Source: Alistipes sp.
GTDB taxonomy: Bacteria; Bacteroidota; Bacteroidia; Bacteroidales; Rikenellaceae
Length of the DNA stretch: 29,118 bases
Assembly (NCBI GenBank): GCA_017560305.1
Contig: JAFYOF010000149.1
Coordinates: forward strand, 1 to 29,118
Reading direction: 5' to 3'
Part shown: positions 1 through 7,453 of the stretch, piece after piece
Position numbering within the stretch: the stretch's first letter is position 1
Layout of the letters: each line of letters begins with the position of its first letter
Notes under the pieces: model-generated
Seen by the model: only the letters and a program-made list of their open reading frames with translations
The model's database searches: none
What the model was told of the DNA's origin: nothing
Program-made: the position numbers and the translations under genes

Positions 1-9
1 AAACAAAAA

Positions 10-83
10 GCCTGAATAGCTCAGTCGGTTAGAGCACATGACTGTTAATCATGGGGTCCTAGGTTCAAGTCCTTGTTCAGGCG
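10..83 (+). tRNA. tRNA-Asn (GTT)
   Basis: A full cloverleaf can be drawn. The acceptor stem GCCTGAA pairs with TTCAGGC, followed by discriminator G. The anticodon stem CATGA pairs with TCATG around the loop CTGTTAA, which gives anticodon GTT (asparagine). The D arm and the T-arm motif GGTTCAAGTCC are present. CCA is not encoded. It lies 6 bases before tRNA-Val, so the two are very probably cotranscribed. Confidence 0.97.
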
Positions 84-89
84 CTTTTT

Positions 90-164
90 GGGAGTTTAGC
101 TCAGCTGGTTCAGAGCATCTGCCTTACAAGCAGAGGGTCGGCGGTTCGAATCCGTCAACTCCCA
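90..164 (+). tRNA. tRNA-Val (TAC)
   Basis: The acceptor stem GGGAGTT pairs with AACTCCC, with discriminator A at 164. The anticodon stem TCTGC pairs with GCAGA around the loop CTTACAA, giving anticodon TAC (valine). The T arm contains GGTTCGAATCC. CCA is not encoded. The 3' end of this gene, from 144 onward, is copied in the tandem repeats at 439-565. Confidence 0.97.
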
Positions 165-169
165 CTCGA

Positions 170-195
170 AAGCAATCCGAAAGGGTTGCTTTTTT
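170..195 (+). terminator. Rho-independent terminator of the tRNA-Asn/tRNA-Val transcript
   Basis: AAGCAATCC pairs with GGGTTGCTT (one T-G pair) around a GAAA tetraloop, followed by a run of T. It begins 6 bases after tRNA-Val and fits the end of the tRNA operon. Confidence 0.85.
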
Positions 196-216
196 CGTTT
201 TATGTAATCTGTGTTA

Positions 217-334
217 GGCGAGATGGAATGGGCATTTGATGCCCATTCTTTTTTTTGTTGTTTTATGTTGTTGGATGCAAGCAACCCACCCCATAACAAC
301 AAAAAAATCATCTTGCAAAGCAAGCCATCTCGCC
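217..334. repeat. Nested inverted-repeat (cruciform-like) element
   Basis: Outer arms GGCGAGATGG (217-226) and CCATCTCGCC (325-334) are perfect inverted repeats. Inside, GAATGGGCAT (226-235) pairs with ATGCCCATTC (239-248) around TTG and is followed by eight or more T, so this part alone could act as a terminator. The T-rich TTTTTTTGTTGTT stretch pairs with AACAACAAAAAAA further on. A 75-codon minus-strand reading frame crosses this element and tRNA-Val, but it is a by-product of the tRNA and is not coding. It may be a MITE-like or REP-like remnant; no transposase is present. Confidence 0.6.
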
Positions 335-438
335 AAGCTTAGAACAACCCTCCTCGCGCGTGAGTTGGTGGAATTAGAATTAAGCGGGCGGTTGCGGGGA
401 TAAAAAGATATCTATACGCTTCGCTTATAAGGTATCCC

Positions 439-565
439 CGCTACGGCTAAAGCCGTTCGACATCCGTCAACTCCCCTTCCCCGCTACGGCTAAAGCCGTT
501 CGACATCCGTCAACTCCCCATCTCGCTACGGCTAAAGCCGTTCGTCATCCGCCACTCCTCCATCA
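439..565. repeat. Three tandem repeats of 42-43 bp carrying tRNA-Val 3'-end-like sequence
   Basis: Units start at 439, 482 and 524. Each begins CGCTACGGCT and holds the hairpin ACGGCT-AA-AGCCGT. Each then carries a 22-base stretch (455-476, 498-519, 540-561) that matches the tRNA-Val 3' end (144-164) except for one inserted base and the last base in the first two units; the third unit is more diverged. The rest of 335-590 holds nothing I recognise apart from an 8-bp inverted pair CGGGGATA (395-402)/TATCCCCG (433-440). Confidence 0.85.
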
Positions 566-590
566 TTCCCCTCACTCCCCTCTATTATAT

Positions 591-621
591 TTTGTTTTTC
601 CGCTGAAAAATCTTATATTTG
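591..621 (+). promoter_or_regulatory. Bacteroidales-type promoter of asnA
   Basis: TTTG at 591-594, 19 bases, then TATATTTG at 614-621 matches the phylum consensus (TTTG, 19-21 bases, TAnnTTTG) exactly. Transcription would start near 628, giving a leader of about 18 bases before the asnA ATG. Confidence 0.78.
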
Positions 622-645
622 TCTTTCATTTGAACTTTTAAGACT

Positions 646-1686
646 ATGGGGCAACTTATCATACCAGCAAACTATAAGGCAGCGCTCTCGTTGCAGCAGA
701 CCGAAATAGCCATAAAGCAAATCAAAGATTTCTTCCTGAGCAGTCTCTCCACAGAACTGCGACTGCGTCGTGTGACCGCACCATTGTTCGTGCTGAAGGG
801 TCTTGGAATGAATGATGACCTGAGCGGCAGCGAGCGCCCTGTGACATTCCCCATCAAGGATATGGCAGACGCCCAGGCGGAGGTGGTACACTCACTTGCC
901 AAGTGGAAGCGTGTGACGCTAGCGGAGTATGAGGTGAAGAACGGCTACGGCATCGTCACCGATATGAACGCCATTCGTGCCGACGAGGAGCTGGATAACC
1001 TCCACTCGCTCTATGTAGACCAGTGGGACTGGGAGCGCGTGATGCCCGAGGAGTACCGCACGGTGGAGTACCTGAAGAAGATTGTGGAGCGCATCTACGG
1101 TGCAATCCTGCGCACCGAGTACTACATCTGCGAGACATACCCTCAAATCAAGCCTTTCCTGCCCGAGGAGATTACCTTCATCCACGCCGAGGAGTTGCTG
1201 CAGCGCTACCCTAATCTCACGCCAAAAGAGCGCGAGGACGCCATTTGCAAGGAGTTTGGCGCAGTCTTTATCATCGGCATAGGCTCGGAACTCAGCAACG
1301 GCGAGAAGCACGATAATCGCGCCCCTGACTACGATGACTACTCGACCATCTGCCCCGAGAGCGGCTTGGCGGGACTGAACGGCGACCTGCTTATATGGTA
1401 CCCTATCCTTGAGCGTGCTATTGAGCTCTCGTCAATGGGCATCCGTGTAGACCGCGAGGCGTTGGAGCGCCAGCTCAAGGCGTGCGGCAAGGAGGAGCGC
1501 AAGAGCCTCTATTTCCACCGCAGACTGTTGGAGGGCTCATTGCCTCAATCCATAGGCGGAGGTATCGGTCAGAGTCGTCTGTGTATGGTTCTGCTCCACA
1601 AGGCCCATGTGGGCGAGACGCAGTCAAGCATCTGGTCGGAGGAGATGCGCCGCCAGTGCAAGGAGGCAGGAATGACGCTGATTTAG
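646..1686 (+). CDS. asnA: Aspartate-ammonia ligase (asparagine synthetase A)
   Basis: This enzyme makes asparagine from aspartate, ammonia and ATP in the cytoplasm. The 346-residue protein is close to the usual family length of about 330. It shows the family segment GSERPVTFPIKD (61-72) and, near the end, SIGGGIGQSR, the motif-3-like ATP-binding segment that relates AsnA to class II aminoacyl-tRNA synthetases such as AsnRS. The ATG at 646 is supported by the promoter ending at 621. It is monocistronic, with its own promoter and a terminator at 1701. A tRNA-Asn gene lies about 560 bases upstream on the same strand, but a terminator separates them. The assignment is very secure. Confidence 0.96.
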   Translation: MGQLIIPANYKAALSLQQTEIAIKQIKDFFLSSLSTELRLRRVTAPLFVLKGLGMNDDLSGSERPVTFPIKDMADAQAEVVHSLAKWKRVTLAEYEVKNGYGIVTDMNAIRADEELDNLHSLYVDQWDWERVMPEEYRTVEYLKKIVERIYGAILRTEYYICETYPQIKPFLPEEITFIHAEELLQRYPNLTPKEREDAICKEFGAVFIIGIGSELSNGEKHDNRAPDYDDYSTICPESGLAGLNGDLLIWYPILERAIELSSMGIRVDREALERQLKACGKEERKSLYFHRRLLEGSLPQSIGGGIGQSRLCMVLLHKAHVGETQSSIWSEEMRRQCKEAGMTLI

Positions 1687-1700
1687 GCGACACCTTATAT

Positions 1701-1750
1701 AATAAAGAAGGGGCTATCCATTTTACTTATTGGACAGCCCCTTATTCTTT
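1701..1750 (+). terminator. Terminator after asnA
   Basis: AAGGGGCT-A-TCCA (1708-1720) pairs with TGGA-C-AGCCCCTT (1731-1743), with flanking A-rich and T-rich arms. It lies 15 bases after the asnA stop. The stem is strong and the T-rich tail is interrupted. Confidence 0.75.
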
Positions 1751-1761
1751 GAGAAGTTGTA

Positions 1762-1863
1762 TAACAAGAGGGATTTTTAGGCTTGCGAAGCCCGAAAAAG
1801 CGCAGTTTACTGAGCGTAAATGAGCATTTTGAGGGCGAGTATAACGCAGAAATCACCTTGTTA
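1762..1863. repeat. Dispersed structured repeat, copy A (about 102 bp)
   Basis: This stretch is clearly related (roughly four-fifths identical) to 26448-26550. Shared blocks include GGCTTGCGAA, CGCAGTTTACT, GTAAATGAG and TAACGCAGAAA. Its ends are complementary: TAACAAG at the left and CTTGTTA at the right. An internal GGCTT-GCG-AAGCC hairpin is present. It sits 17 bases downstream of the stop of the minus-strand cytochrome gene and just beyond the asnA terminator. It has no coding potential. It is either a MITE-like element or a 3'-untranslated structured RNA. Confidence 0.75.
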
Positions 1864-1880
1864 GACGGCTTTCTTTTCCT

Positions 1881-3680
1881 TTATAATGACAGCACATACT
1901 CCGCCAGATCGTTAAGCTCCTCGTCGGTATAACTCGCCCTCGGTCCGTGTACATCGAGCATCTCACGAATAGTCACGCTGCGACCATCATAGAGGTAAGG
2001 ACCCGTACGCCAGCACTCGTTCAGGTGAGGCACATCCATCTTCTGCGACTTGGCTGCGCCCGTGGTCCACGCCACGCTGTACTGCTTGTAGTCGGTATAG
2101 TGCTTGCCCGAGTGGCAGAAGGAGCACTCCGCCTCAAAAATCGCCTTGCCTCGCTTGGCGCTCTCCGAGAGTTTGCCACCCTCGAGATAGGGGCTTGGGA
2201 GGGGCTTCTGCGCCTTCAGATACTCATCCATAGCCTTGCACACCTTCTCATCGACATTCGCCGCAAAGAGGATATATTTCACACCAGCACGCACCGCAGT
2301 CTCGGCGTCAGCACGGATGCCCGTAGTCATACAAGGGGCTGTCTCGTGCGAGAGGATGAGCGACTTGGTGTTCTTCGGATTACCCATTCCATCGTTGAGC
2401 AAATCCCAGTTCAGACCATCCATTCTACCGCCATTGGGGTGACAGGTGGCGCAACTCTGCCAACTCTGATAGCAGAGCGTTGCATCGTGGAAATACATAT
2501 CGCCACGACCCACCTCCGACGCCGTAAGCGCCGAACCGAATGAGTGGTTATGCTTGATGTGTGTCCTGCGGTCAATCACCGATAGTTCTGCCGTGTAGTA
2601 GTTCGCCGCAACAATCTTGTCGCCCACCACAGCCACCGCGCGCACGCCCTTGCCGCCCGTAGGGATAAATTCACGGATGCCATAGAGGAAGCCCGCATCG
2701 TTGGGGATGTTGTCCCAATCCTTCATCGAAGGTGTTGGTGCCTCGCCCCTTGCCGCCTGCTCAAGACGCTGGTGCAGAGCCTCACGCTCAATCACAACAA
2801 CCTCCTGACTACCCGCCGCAGCGACAACCAGATGCTCATTATCCTCGCTCACGCTCACTCCCCAAGGGTTTGCAGCACCCTTCTGCGGAGTGTCAAGCAA
2901 TACGGTGGTGAGCCATCGCATCTCCCTGAGGTCGATGATTGAGAGGGCATTTGTCGACATCCAGCCTCTATCCAACTGCGTCGTAGGCAACTGATAGCGA
3001 GCCAGCAGATGGGTCACATAGGCATACTCGCCTGCCGCATCCGCCGCAACGGCCTTCACATCGGTTGCGCCATTGGGAAGCGTGATGCGAGCCACACGGC
3101 TCTTCTTTTTAACATCCACCACATCCAACTGCGCCGCTACGCAATCGGCCGTAGATGCCATCTCGGGCATATTGTTAGCCACCAAAATCACACCCTTGTC
3201 ATCCAGCGAGAGCATATCCACAGGCTCACGACCTACAGCCACACGGCTCACGGTCTCGCCCGTCGAGGGGTCTACCTCCCACAACTCATTGCCAAAGCGC
3301 TGAGCGACCCACAACGAACCACTCTCTCGGCTATACACCACCGCCGAGGGGTTTGCTCCGCTCGCGTACTTCTCCTTGACGGCCAACTTCTCGGCATCAA
3401 CCTTATAGAGCCAGCCACGGCTGCCCTCACAAGTGAGCCACAACTCTCCATCAGCACCCTCCGTAAGGTCGGTCACGGCACTTGCCAGTTTCAACTGCTT
3501 CTCCACCCTCTTGCCATCAGATGACAGACGCAACAGGTCGTGCGAGCCACGGTTTGCCACCAGCAACTCTCCGCCCACGACAAACAACCCATCGGGCGCA
3601 AACTGACCCACCGAGGGCATACTCGCCACACCCAAAATGATAGCCGAGGCGACAAATATGATAAATGCTAACTTTCTCAT
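1881..3680 (-). CDS. Beta-propeller/di-heme cytochrome c peroxidase-like protein
   Basis: The 599-residue protein is exported or membrane-anchored: residues 4-22 form a hydrophobic signal or anchor. Residues about 30-390 are repetitive and look like a YVTN/NHL-type beta-propeller (phrases such as PSAVVYSRES, LWVAQRFG, EPVDMLSLDDKG). The C-terminal part has two heme-binding CXXCH motifs, CATCH (410-414) and CSFCH (519-523), and ends with a cytochrome-c-like YTDEELNDLAEYVLSL helix, as in the MauG/cytochrome c peroxidase superfamily. The start codon overlaps the stop of the upstream gene by 4 bases (ATGA), so the two are translationally coupled. An electron-transfer or oxidase role in the periplasm is inferred; the substrate is unknown. 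Confidence 0.82.
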   Translation of the reverse strand: MRKLAFIIFVASAIILGVASMPSVGQFAPDGLFVVGGELLVANRGSHDLLRLSSDGKRVEKQLKLASAVTDLTEGADGELWLTCEGSRGWLYKVDAEKLAVKEKYASGANPSAVVYSRESGSLWVAQRFGNELWEVDPSTGETVSRVAVGREPVDMLSLDDKGVILVANNMPEMASTADCVAAQLDVVDVKKKSRVARITLPNGATDVKAVAADAAGEYAYVTHLLARYQLPTTQLDRGWMSTNALSIIDLREMRWLTTVLLDTPQKGAANPWGVSVSEDNEHLVVAAAGSQEVVVIEREALHQRLEQAARGEAPTPSMKDWDNIPNDAGFLYGIREFIPTGGKGVRAVAVVGDKIVAANYYTAELSVIDRRTHIKHNHSFGSALTASEVGRGDMYFHDATLCYQSWQSCATCHPNGGRMDGLNWDLLNDGMGNPKNTKSLILSHETAPCMTTGIRADAETAVRAGVKYILFAANVDEKVCKAMDEYLKAQKPLPSPYLEGGKLSESAKRGKAIFEAECSFCHSGKHYTDYKQYSVAWTTGAAKSQKMDVPHLNECWRTGPYLYDGRSVTIREMLDVHGPRASYTDEELNDLAEYVLSL

Positions 3681-6205
3681 CTCTTCTGCGATTTTTGGTG
3701 CTTAATCAACTTCTGGATATTCTTCGCATCCTCCTCACGCGCCTTCTGTCGCTTGTTGTCGTAGTAGTCGTAGTAGGCACGCTCCTCGTCATTCCAGATG
3801 ACATTCTCGCGGAAGTCGCCAGAGAACGGCACAAGCAGGTCAATCCACATACTCACGCGGCGAATCTCCTCATCGCTCACCTTCGTGCCGCCGTGACCCG
3901 ACGCCATACGGCGGATGATGTTGCTCGTTGCCGAGCCCGCGTGATAAGGCTTGAGCATCGTAGGCTCCGACATTGCGTCAATCCAGTTCACCTCGCGGTG
4001 GAATGGGTTGCCCGTGAGCATCTTATCCATCACATACTGCGGCTTGGTGTGCGTAAGGTGCATATATGACACCGCAAATAATCTGCGGCTCTCCAAATCA
4101 AACTGCTTGAGGTCGCCCTTGAGGTTGAGTCGGTGCTTCTCGCCATCGTGGCACGAGATGCAATGCTTGTCCCAGATAGGCTGCACCTCCTTCATATAGG
4201 AGAATGTGCGCACGCCCTTCTCATCCTCGGCGCGCAACTCCTGAATACCCTCCTTCATCGCCTGCGACATACCCAGCGACGCCACGGGAACGGTGTTCTT
4301 GTGCTCGTGACATCCCACGCAACTCTGCGTCTCACCCGGCTGAAGCGTCGACCAGCTGCGCATAGTCTGCACCACCTGACCCTTCTCATTGAGTGCCTGG
4401 AAATACAGAGGCTTGCGGGCAGGAACACGGAAGAATGCTGAGCCATCGGGATGAACATCCACAACGCCCCACACCTTCTTGACATCCCACGCACCGCGAC
4501 CCACCGATGGAGGCGTGCCGACCATTGCGCCACCGCCCTTACCGCCACCAGCAGCACGACCTACGGTAGCAGCACGGAACTGAATCTCCACCACGCGCAA
4601 CTGCTTGATTGTACCTGGCTCAATGCCGTTCAGGCCGCCGCCCTCGTAGATATTCTGCATATAGTAGACACCATCCTCACGCTCATAGTCCACCATCGAA
4701 GCCTTCTGGAACGGGCGCTCTCTTGGAGCGATAATCGTAGGATGATTGCACGATATAGCGGGGTCTGCAACCAACAACTCACGCGCGCCATCGACATTCA
4801 TCCAATAGATACCAAAGCGCATCTGATTTCTGCCGACATGGTAACCCAGCGCAGAGTACGATACCAAAAACTCATTCTCATTCAAAGGCTCGGGGTACTG
4901 GAACTGCTCACCCCACTGACCATAGGCATCCTCCTTCACCGCATCGGGCTTACGCAGAGGGGCAACAAACATCACACCCTCGTTCTCATCGCGTCCCGCC
5001 TCGGGGTCAATGATGCCGAGTTTGCCGTGCTGGGGAGTATGATGACCGATGAAGGTGGTCATAACCTTGCGCGAGCCTGGGATTTGCTTGGTGTGTACCA
5101 CGGTTGTAGGAAACCAACTGTTCACGCCGTAATACTCCGACTGATTCGTTCCATCGGAGTTCATCTGAAACAAAGGCTGTGTCCAGATCTGACCTCTGTC
5201 GCTGTAATCCCAACGGGTGTAGACCACGCGGCCATCGTCGAGCAGCGTAGGTGTTGTGGTGTGCACCTGATCGAAACCAATCTGGCGCATAAAGCGGCCA
5301 TCGCGGTCACACATATACATATTTGTAACCTCGGTGTACCAGCAATCTGATGCACCGCCGCAACGGGTCGAGTTAAACAGGATATTGTCATCGGGCAGAT
5401 AGATACCCTCGATGTCGGCATTACCCAAGCCGAAGGTAATCTGCTTGACCTGTTTATTCCTAAGATTCATCTCATAGAGGTGATAGTCATCCTGCTTGGG
5501 CGACTTCTTCCACGCAAAGAGCAGGTGCTCACCATCGAAATGAAGGTCGGGGTCACGAAAACCGCCATCCTCATCCGAGAGCAGACACTCCTCCTCCGCC
5601 CAGATGCCGTTCATTCTGGCACGACACAACGCACCGCCAGGGTTGAAGTTAAACTCGTGACGGGCATCCGACAAGCCCTCGGTATAGGCGTAGAACGAAG
5701 GACGCAAAGGGTGTAACTTGGTGTAGACGAACTCGGGTGTCGAGGAGATGAAGTTATGCAGACGCAACTCACGGCGCTTCACGCACGACTCCAGATAGGC
5801 CTTGAATCCCGCCTTTACCGCATCGGGATTATTCTCCACCAGCTCCAGATCGTGGGCAATAAGACGCACATTGAGCGCCACAGAAAGGCTGTGTTCCCAG
5901 TACCATTTATGAGGGTCATTGGGCGCATCGTAGAGCGCATCCTGCAACCACCAGTCATAATAGACAGGATAACTCTCGGTAAATTTCAGATGGTAATGGA
6001 CCAGTCTGCGATGGGTATCCTCGACAGAGCGCCCCTCATCGCGCATCTTGCGGATATCATCAAACGCAAGCTGCATATCCTTAATAAAACCATCGGCTGA
6101 AGAGGGTTGCTGCGGCACATCCTTGATATGCCACGCGATAAAGGTCAGAAGAATACACACTACCCCACCCCACTTAATCACACTCAACAAACTTTTCTTG
6201 TTCAC
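3677..6205 (-). CDS. HzsA-related multidomain c-type cytochrome, membrane-anchored
   Basis: The 842-residue protein has one N-terminal hydrophobic segment (8-26), probably an uncleaved anchor or signal. Residues 190-500 have TolB/PD40-like propeller repeats (DGEHLLFAW, DDNILFNSTR, DGRVVYTRW). A glycine-rich loop (550-570) precedes a conserved stretch with VHPDGSAFFRVPARKPLYFQ and the first heme motif CVGCH (629-633). A second, CISCH (682-686), opens a C-terminal cytochrome c domain. This order matches proteins annotated as hydrazine-synthase-alpha-subunit-related, which are common in Planctomycetes and Bacteroidetes. It does not imply hydrazine synthesis; none of the partner genes of anammox are here. 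It is the first gene of an operon with the peroxidase-like gene that follows. Confidence 0.78.
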   Translation of the reverse strand: MNKKSLLSVIKWGGVVCILLTFIAWHIKDVPQQPSSADGFIKDMQLAFDDIRKMRDEGRSVEDTHRRLVHYHLKFTESYPVYYDWWLQDALYDAPNDPHKWYWEHSLSVALNVRLIAHDLELVENNPDAVKAGFKAYLESCVKRRELRLHNFISSTPEFVYTKLHPLRPSFYAYTEGLSDARHEFNFNPGGALCRARMNGIWAEEECLLSDEDGGFRDPDLHFDGEHLLFAWKKSPKQDDYHLYEMNLRNKQVKQITFGLGNADIEGIYLPDDNILFNSTRCGGASDCWYTEVTNMYMCDRDGRFMRQIGFDQVHTTTPTLLDDGRVVYTRWDYSDRGQIWTQPLFQMNSDGTNQSEYYGVNSWFPTTVVHTKQIPGSRKVMTTFIGHHTPQHGKLGIIDPEAGRDENEGVMFVAPLRKPDAVKEDAYGQWGEQFQYPEPLNENEFLVSYSALGYHVGRNQMRFGIYWMNVDGARELLVADPAISCNHPTIIAPRERPFQKASMVDYEREDGVYYMQNIYEGGGLNGIEPGTIKQLRVVEIQFRAATVGRAAGGGKGGGAMVGTPPSVGRGAWDVKKVWGVVDVHPDGSAFFRVPARKPLYFQALNEKGQVVQTMRSWSTLQPGETQSCVGCHEHKNTVPVASLGMSQAMKEGIQELRAEDEKGVRTFSYMKEVQPIWDKHCISCHDGEKHRLNLKGDLKQFDLESRRLFAVSYMHLTHTKPQYVMDKMLTGNPFHREVNWIDAMSEPTMLKPYHAGSATSNIIRRMASGHGGTKVSDEEIRRVSMWIDLLVPFSGDFRENVIWNDEERAYYDYYDNKRQKAREEDAKNIQKLIKHQKSQKR

Positions 6206-6226
6206 GGTCGTAGTTGTTTATTTGCT

Positions 6227-6258
6227 CAAAGATAGCATTTTTCCACTACACAACCAAC
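6227..6258 (-). promoter_or_regulatory. Promoter of the cytochrome operon
   Basis: On the minus strand TATCTTTG (6234-6227) matches the -7 consensus, and 20 bases upstream is GTTG (6258-6255), three of four bases of the -33 TTTG. The start site would be about 15 bases before the ATG of the 842-residue protein. Confidence 0.6.
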
Positions 6259-6371
6259 TGCCAACGAGCAAAAATAGCGCCCCGAGGCGAAAAAAATTGT
6301 GGAGAAAAATCAATCTCTCACGCTGTCGCATCATTTTTGGGTTTCGGTGGTGGTTTTTCCGAGTTTTTTAT

Positions 6372-6379
6372 TACTTTTG
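6372..6379 (+). promoter_or_regulatory. Likely -7 box of the purC promoter
   Basis: TACTTTTG fits TAnnTTTG and lies about 50 bases before the purC ATG. I found no good -33 box at the usual distance, so support is partial. The 226-base gap to 6205 holds this and the divergent cytochrome promoter. Confidence 0.45.
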
Positions 6380-6431
6380 TGGTTGGAAAAGTTTTTCCCG
6401 AAAAAGCAAATAACATAAAGAAACATATACA

Positions 6432-7382
6432 ATGGAAGCAATCGTAAAAACAAACTTCAACTTCGAGGGTCAGCAGAGCCACTATGTGGGCAAGGTGCGT
6501 GATGTTTACAGCATTGATGGCGAGTATTTGGTGATGGTCGTATCTGACCGTATCTCGGCTTTTGATGTGGTGTTGCCAAAGGGTATTCCTTTCAAGGGTC
6601 AGGTGTTGAACCAGATTGCAGCAAAGTTCCTTGACGCTACCGCAGACATCCTCCCTAACTGGAAAATCGCAGTACCAGATCCAATGGTGACTGTTGGTCA
6701 CAAGTGTGAGCCTTTCAAGGTAGAGATGGTTATCCGTGGCTACCTCTCTGGTCACGCTTGGCGTGAGTACAAGGCTGGCAAGCGCGTAATCTGTGGCGTG
6801 ACAATGCCTGATGGTATGGTTGAGAACCAGAAGTTCCCAGAGCCAATCATCACCCCAACAACAAAGGCTGATGCAGGTCACGATGAGGACATTTCAAAGG
6901 AGGAGATCATCGCTCAGGGTATCGTTAGCCGTGAGGACTACGAGCAGTTGGAGGCATACACTCGTGCTATCTTCCAGCGTGGTACCGAGATTGCAGCGAA
7001 GATGGGTCTTATCCTGGTTGACACAAAGTATGAGTTCGGTAAGAAGGATGGCGTTATCTACCTGATGGACGAGATTCACACTCCAGACTCATCACGCTAC
7101 TTCTACGCTGAGGGCTATGAGGAGCGTCTTGCAGCAGGCGAGAAGCAGAAGCAGCTCTCAAAGGAGTTTGTTCGCGAGTGGTTGATGGCAAACGGCTTCC
7201 AGGGTCAGGAGGGTCAGCAGGTGCCAGAGATGACCGAGGAGATTATCAGCAGCATCACCGAGCGTTACATCGAGCTTTACGAGAACATCGTTGGCGAGAA
7301 GTTCGTTAAGGCCGAGGCTGAGGATGTCGAGGCTCGCATCGAGAAGAATGTATCAGAGTGCCTGGCTTCACTCAAGAAGTAA
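6432..7382 (+). CDS. purC: Phosphoribosylaminoimidazole-succinocarboxamide synthase (SAICAR synthetase)
   Basis: This enzyme ligates aspartate to CAIR with ATP in purine biosynthesis. The 316-residue protein opens with [11 protein letters not shown] (about 21-31), part of the ATP-binding site, followed by the family signature SDRISAFD and [11 protein letters not shown]. The length agrees with Bacteroidetes PurC, which is longer than the E. coli form (about 237). The gene stands alone between divergent cytochrome genes and convergent tsaB and has a terminator directly after it. No purine riboswitch is visible upstream. Confidence 0.96.
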   Translation: MEAIVKTNFNFEGQQSHYVGKVRDVYSIDGEYLVMVVSDRISAFDVVLPKGIPFKGQVLNQIAAKFLDATADILPNWKIAVPDPMVTVGHKCEPFKVEMVIRGYLSGHAWREYKAGKRVICGVTMPDGMVENQKFPEPIITPTTKADAGHDEDISKEEIIAQGIVSREDYEQLEAYTRAIFQRGTEIAAKMGLILVDTKYEFGKKDGVIYLMDEIHTPDSSRYFYAEGYEERLAAGEKQKQLSKEFVREWLMANGFQGQEGQQVPEMTEEIISSITERYIELYENIVGEKFVKAEAEDVEARIEKNVSECLASLKK

Positions 7383-7402
7383 GACTTTTACATACCAAAA
7401 AG

Positions 7403-7434
7403 AATAGGTTGCCTTCATCGGGCAACCTATTTTT
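7403..7434. terminator. Bidirectional terminator between purC and tsaB
   Basis: AATAGGTTGCC (7403-7413) pairs perfectly with GGCAACCTATT (7421-7431), followed by T on the plus strand. The A-rich left flank supplies a T tract on the minus strand. It serves the convergent genes purC and tsaB. Confidence 0.9.
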
Positions 7435-7453
7435 ATTTCTAATTCACAGGAGT

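Noticed and set aside
96..323. Minus-strand reading frame of 75 codons
   Set aside because: It reads through the complement of tRNA-Val (the ELTDSNRRPSACKADALNQLS end is a well-known artefact of tRNA genes) and an inverted-repeat element.
439..565. CRISPR array
   Set aside because: The units are contiguous repeats with no unique spacers, only three copies, and no cas genes are present.
4451..5350. Long plus-strand reading frame of 299 codons opposite the HzsA-related gene
   Set aside because: The minus-strand protein has clear domains and heme motifs; the plus frame has low-complexity composition typical of an antisense shadow.
3677..6205. Hydrazine synthase (anammox) function
   Set aside because: Only general similarity to HzsA-related proteins; the other hydrazine synthase subunits and anammox genes are absent and the wider gene content is ordinary Bacteroidales.
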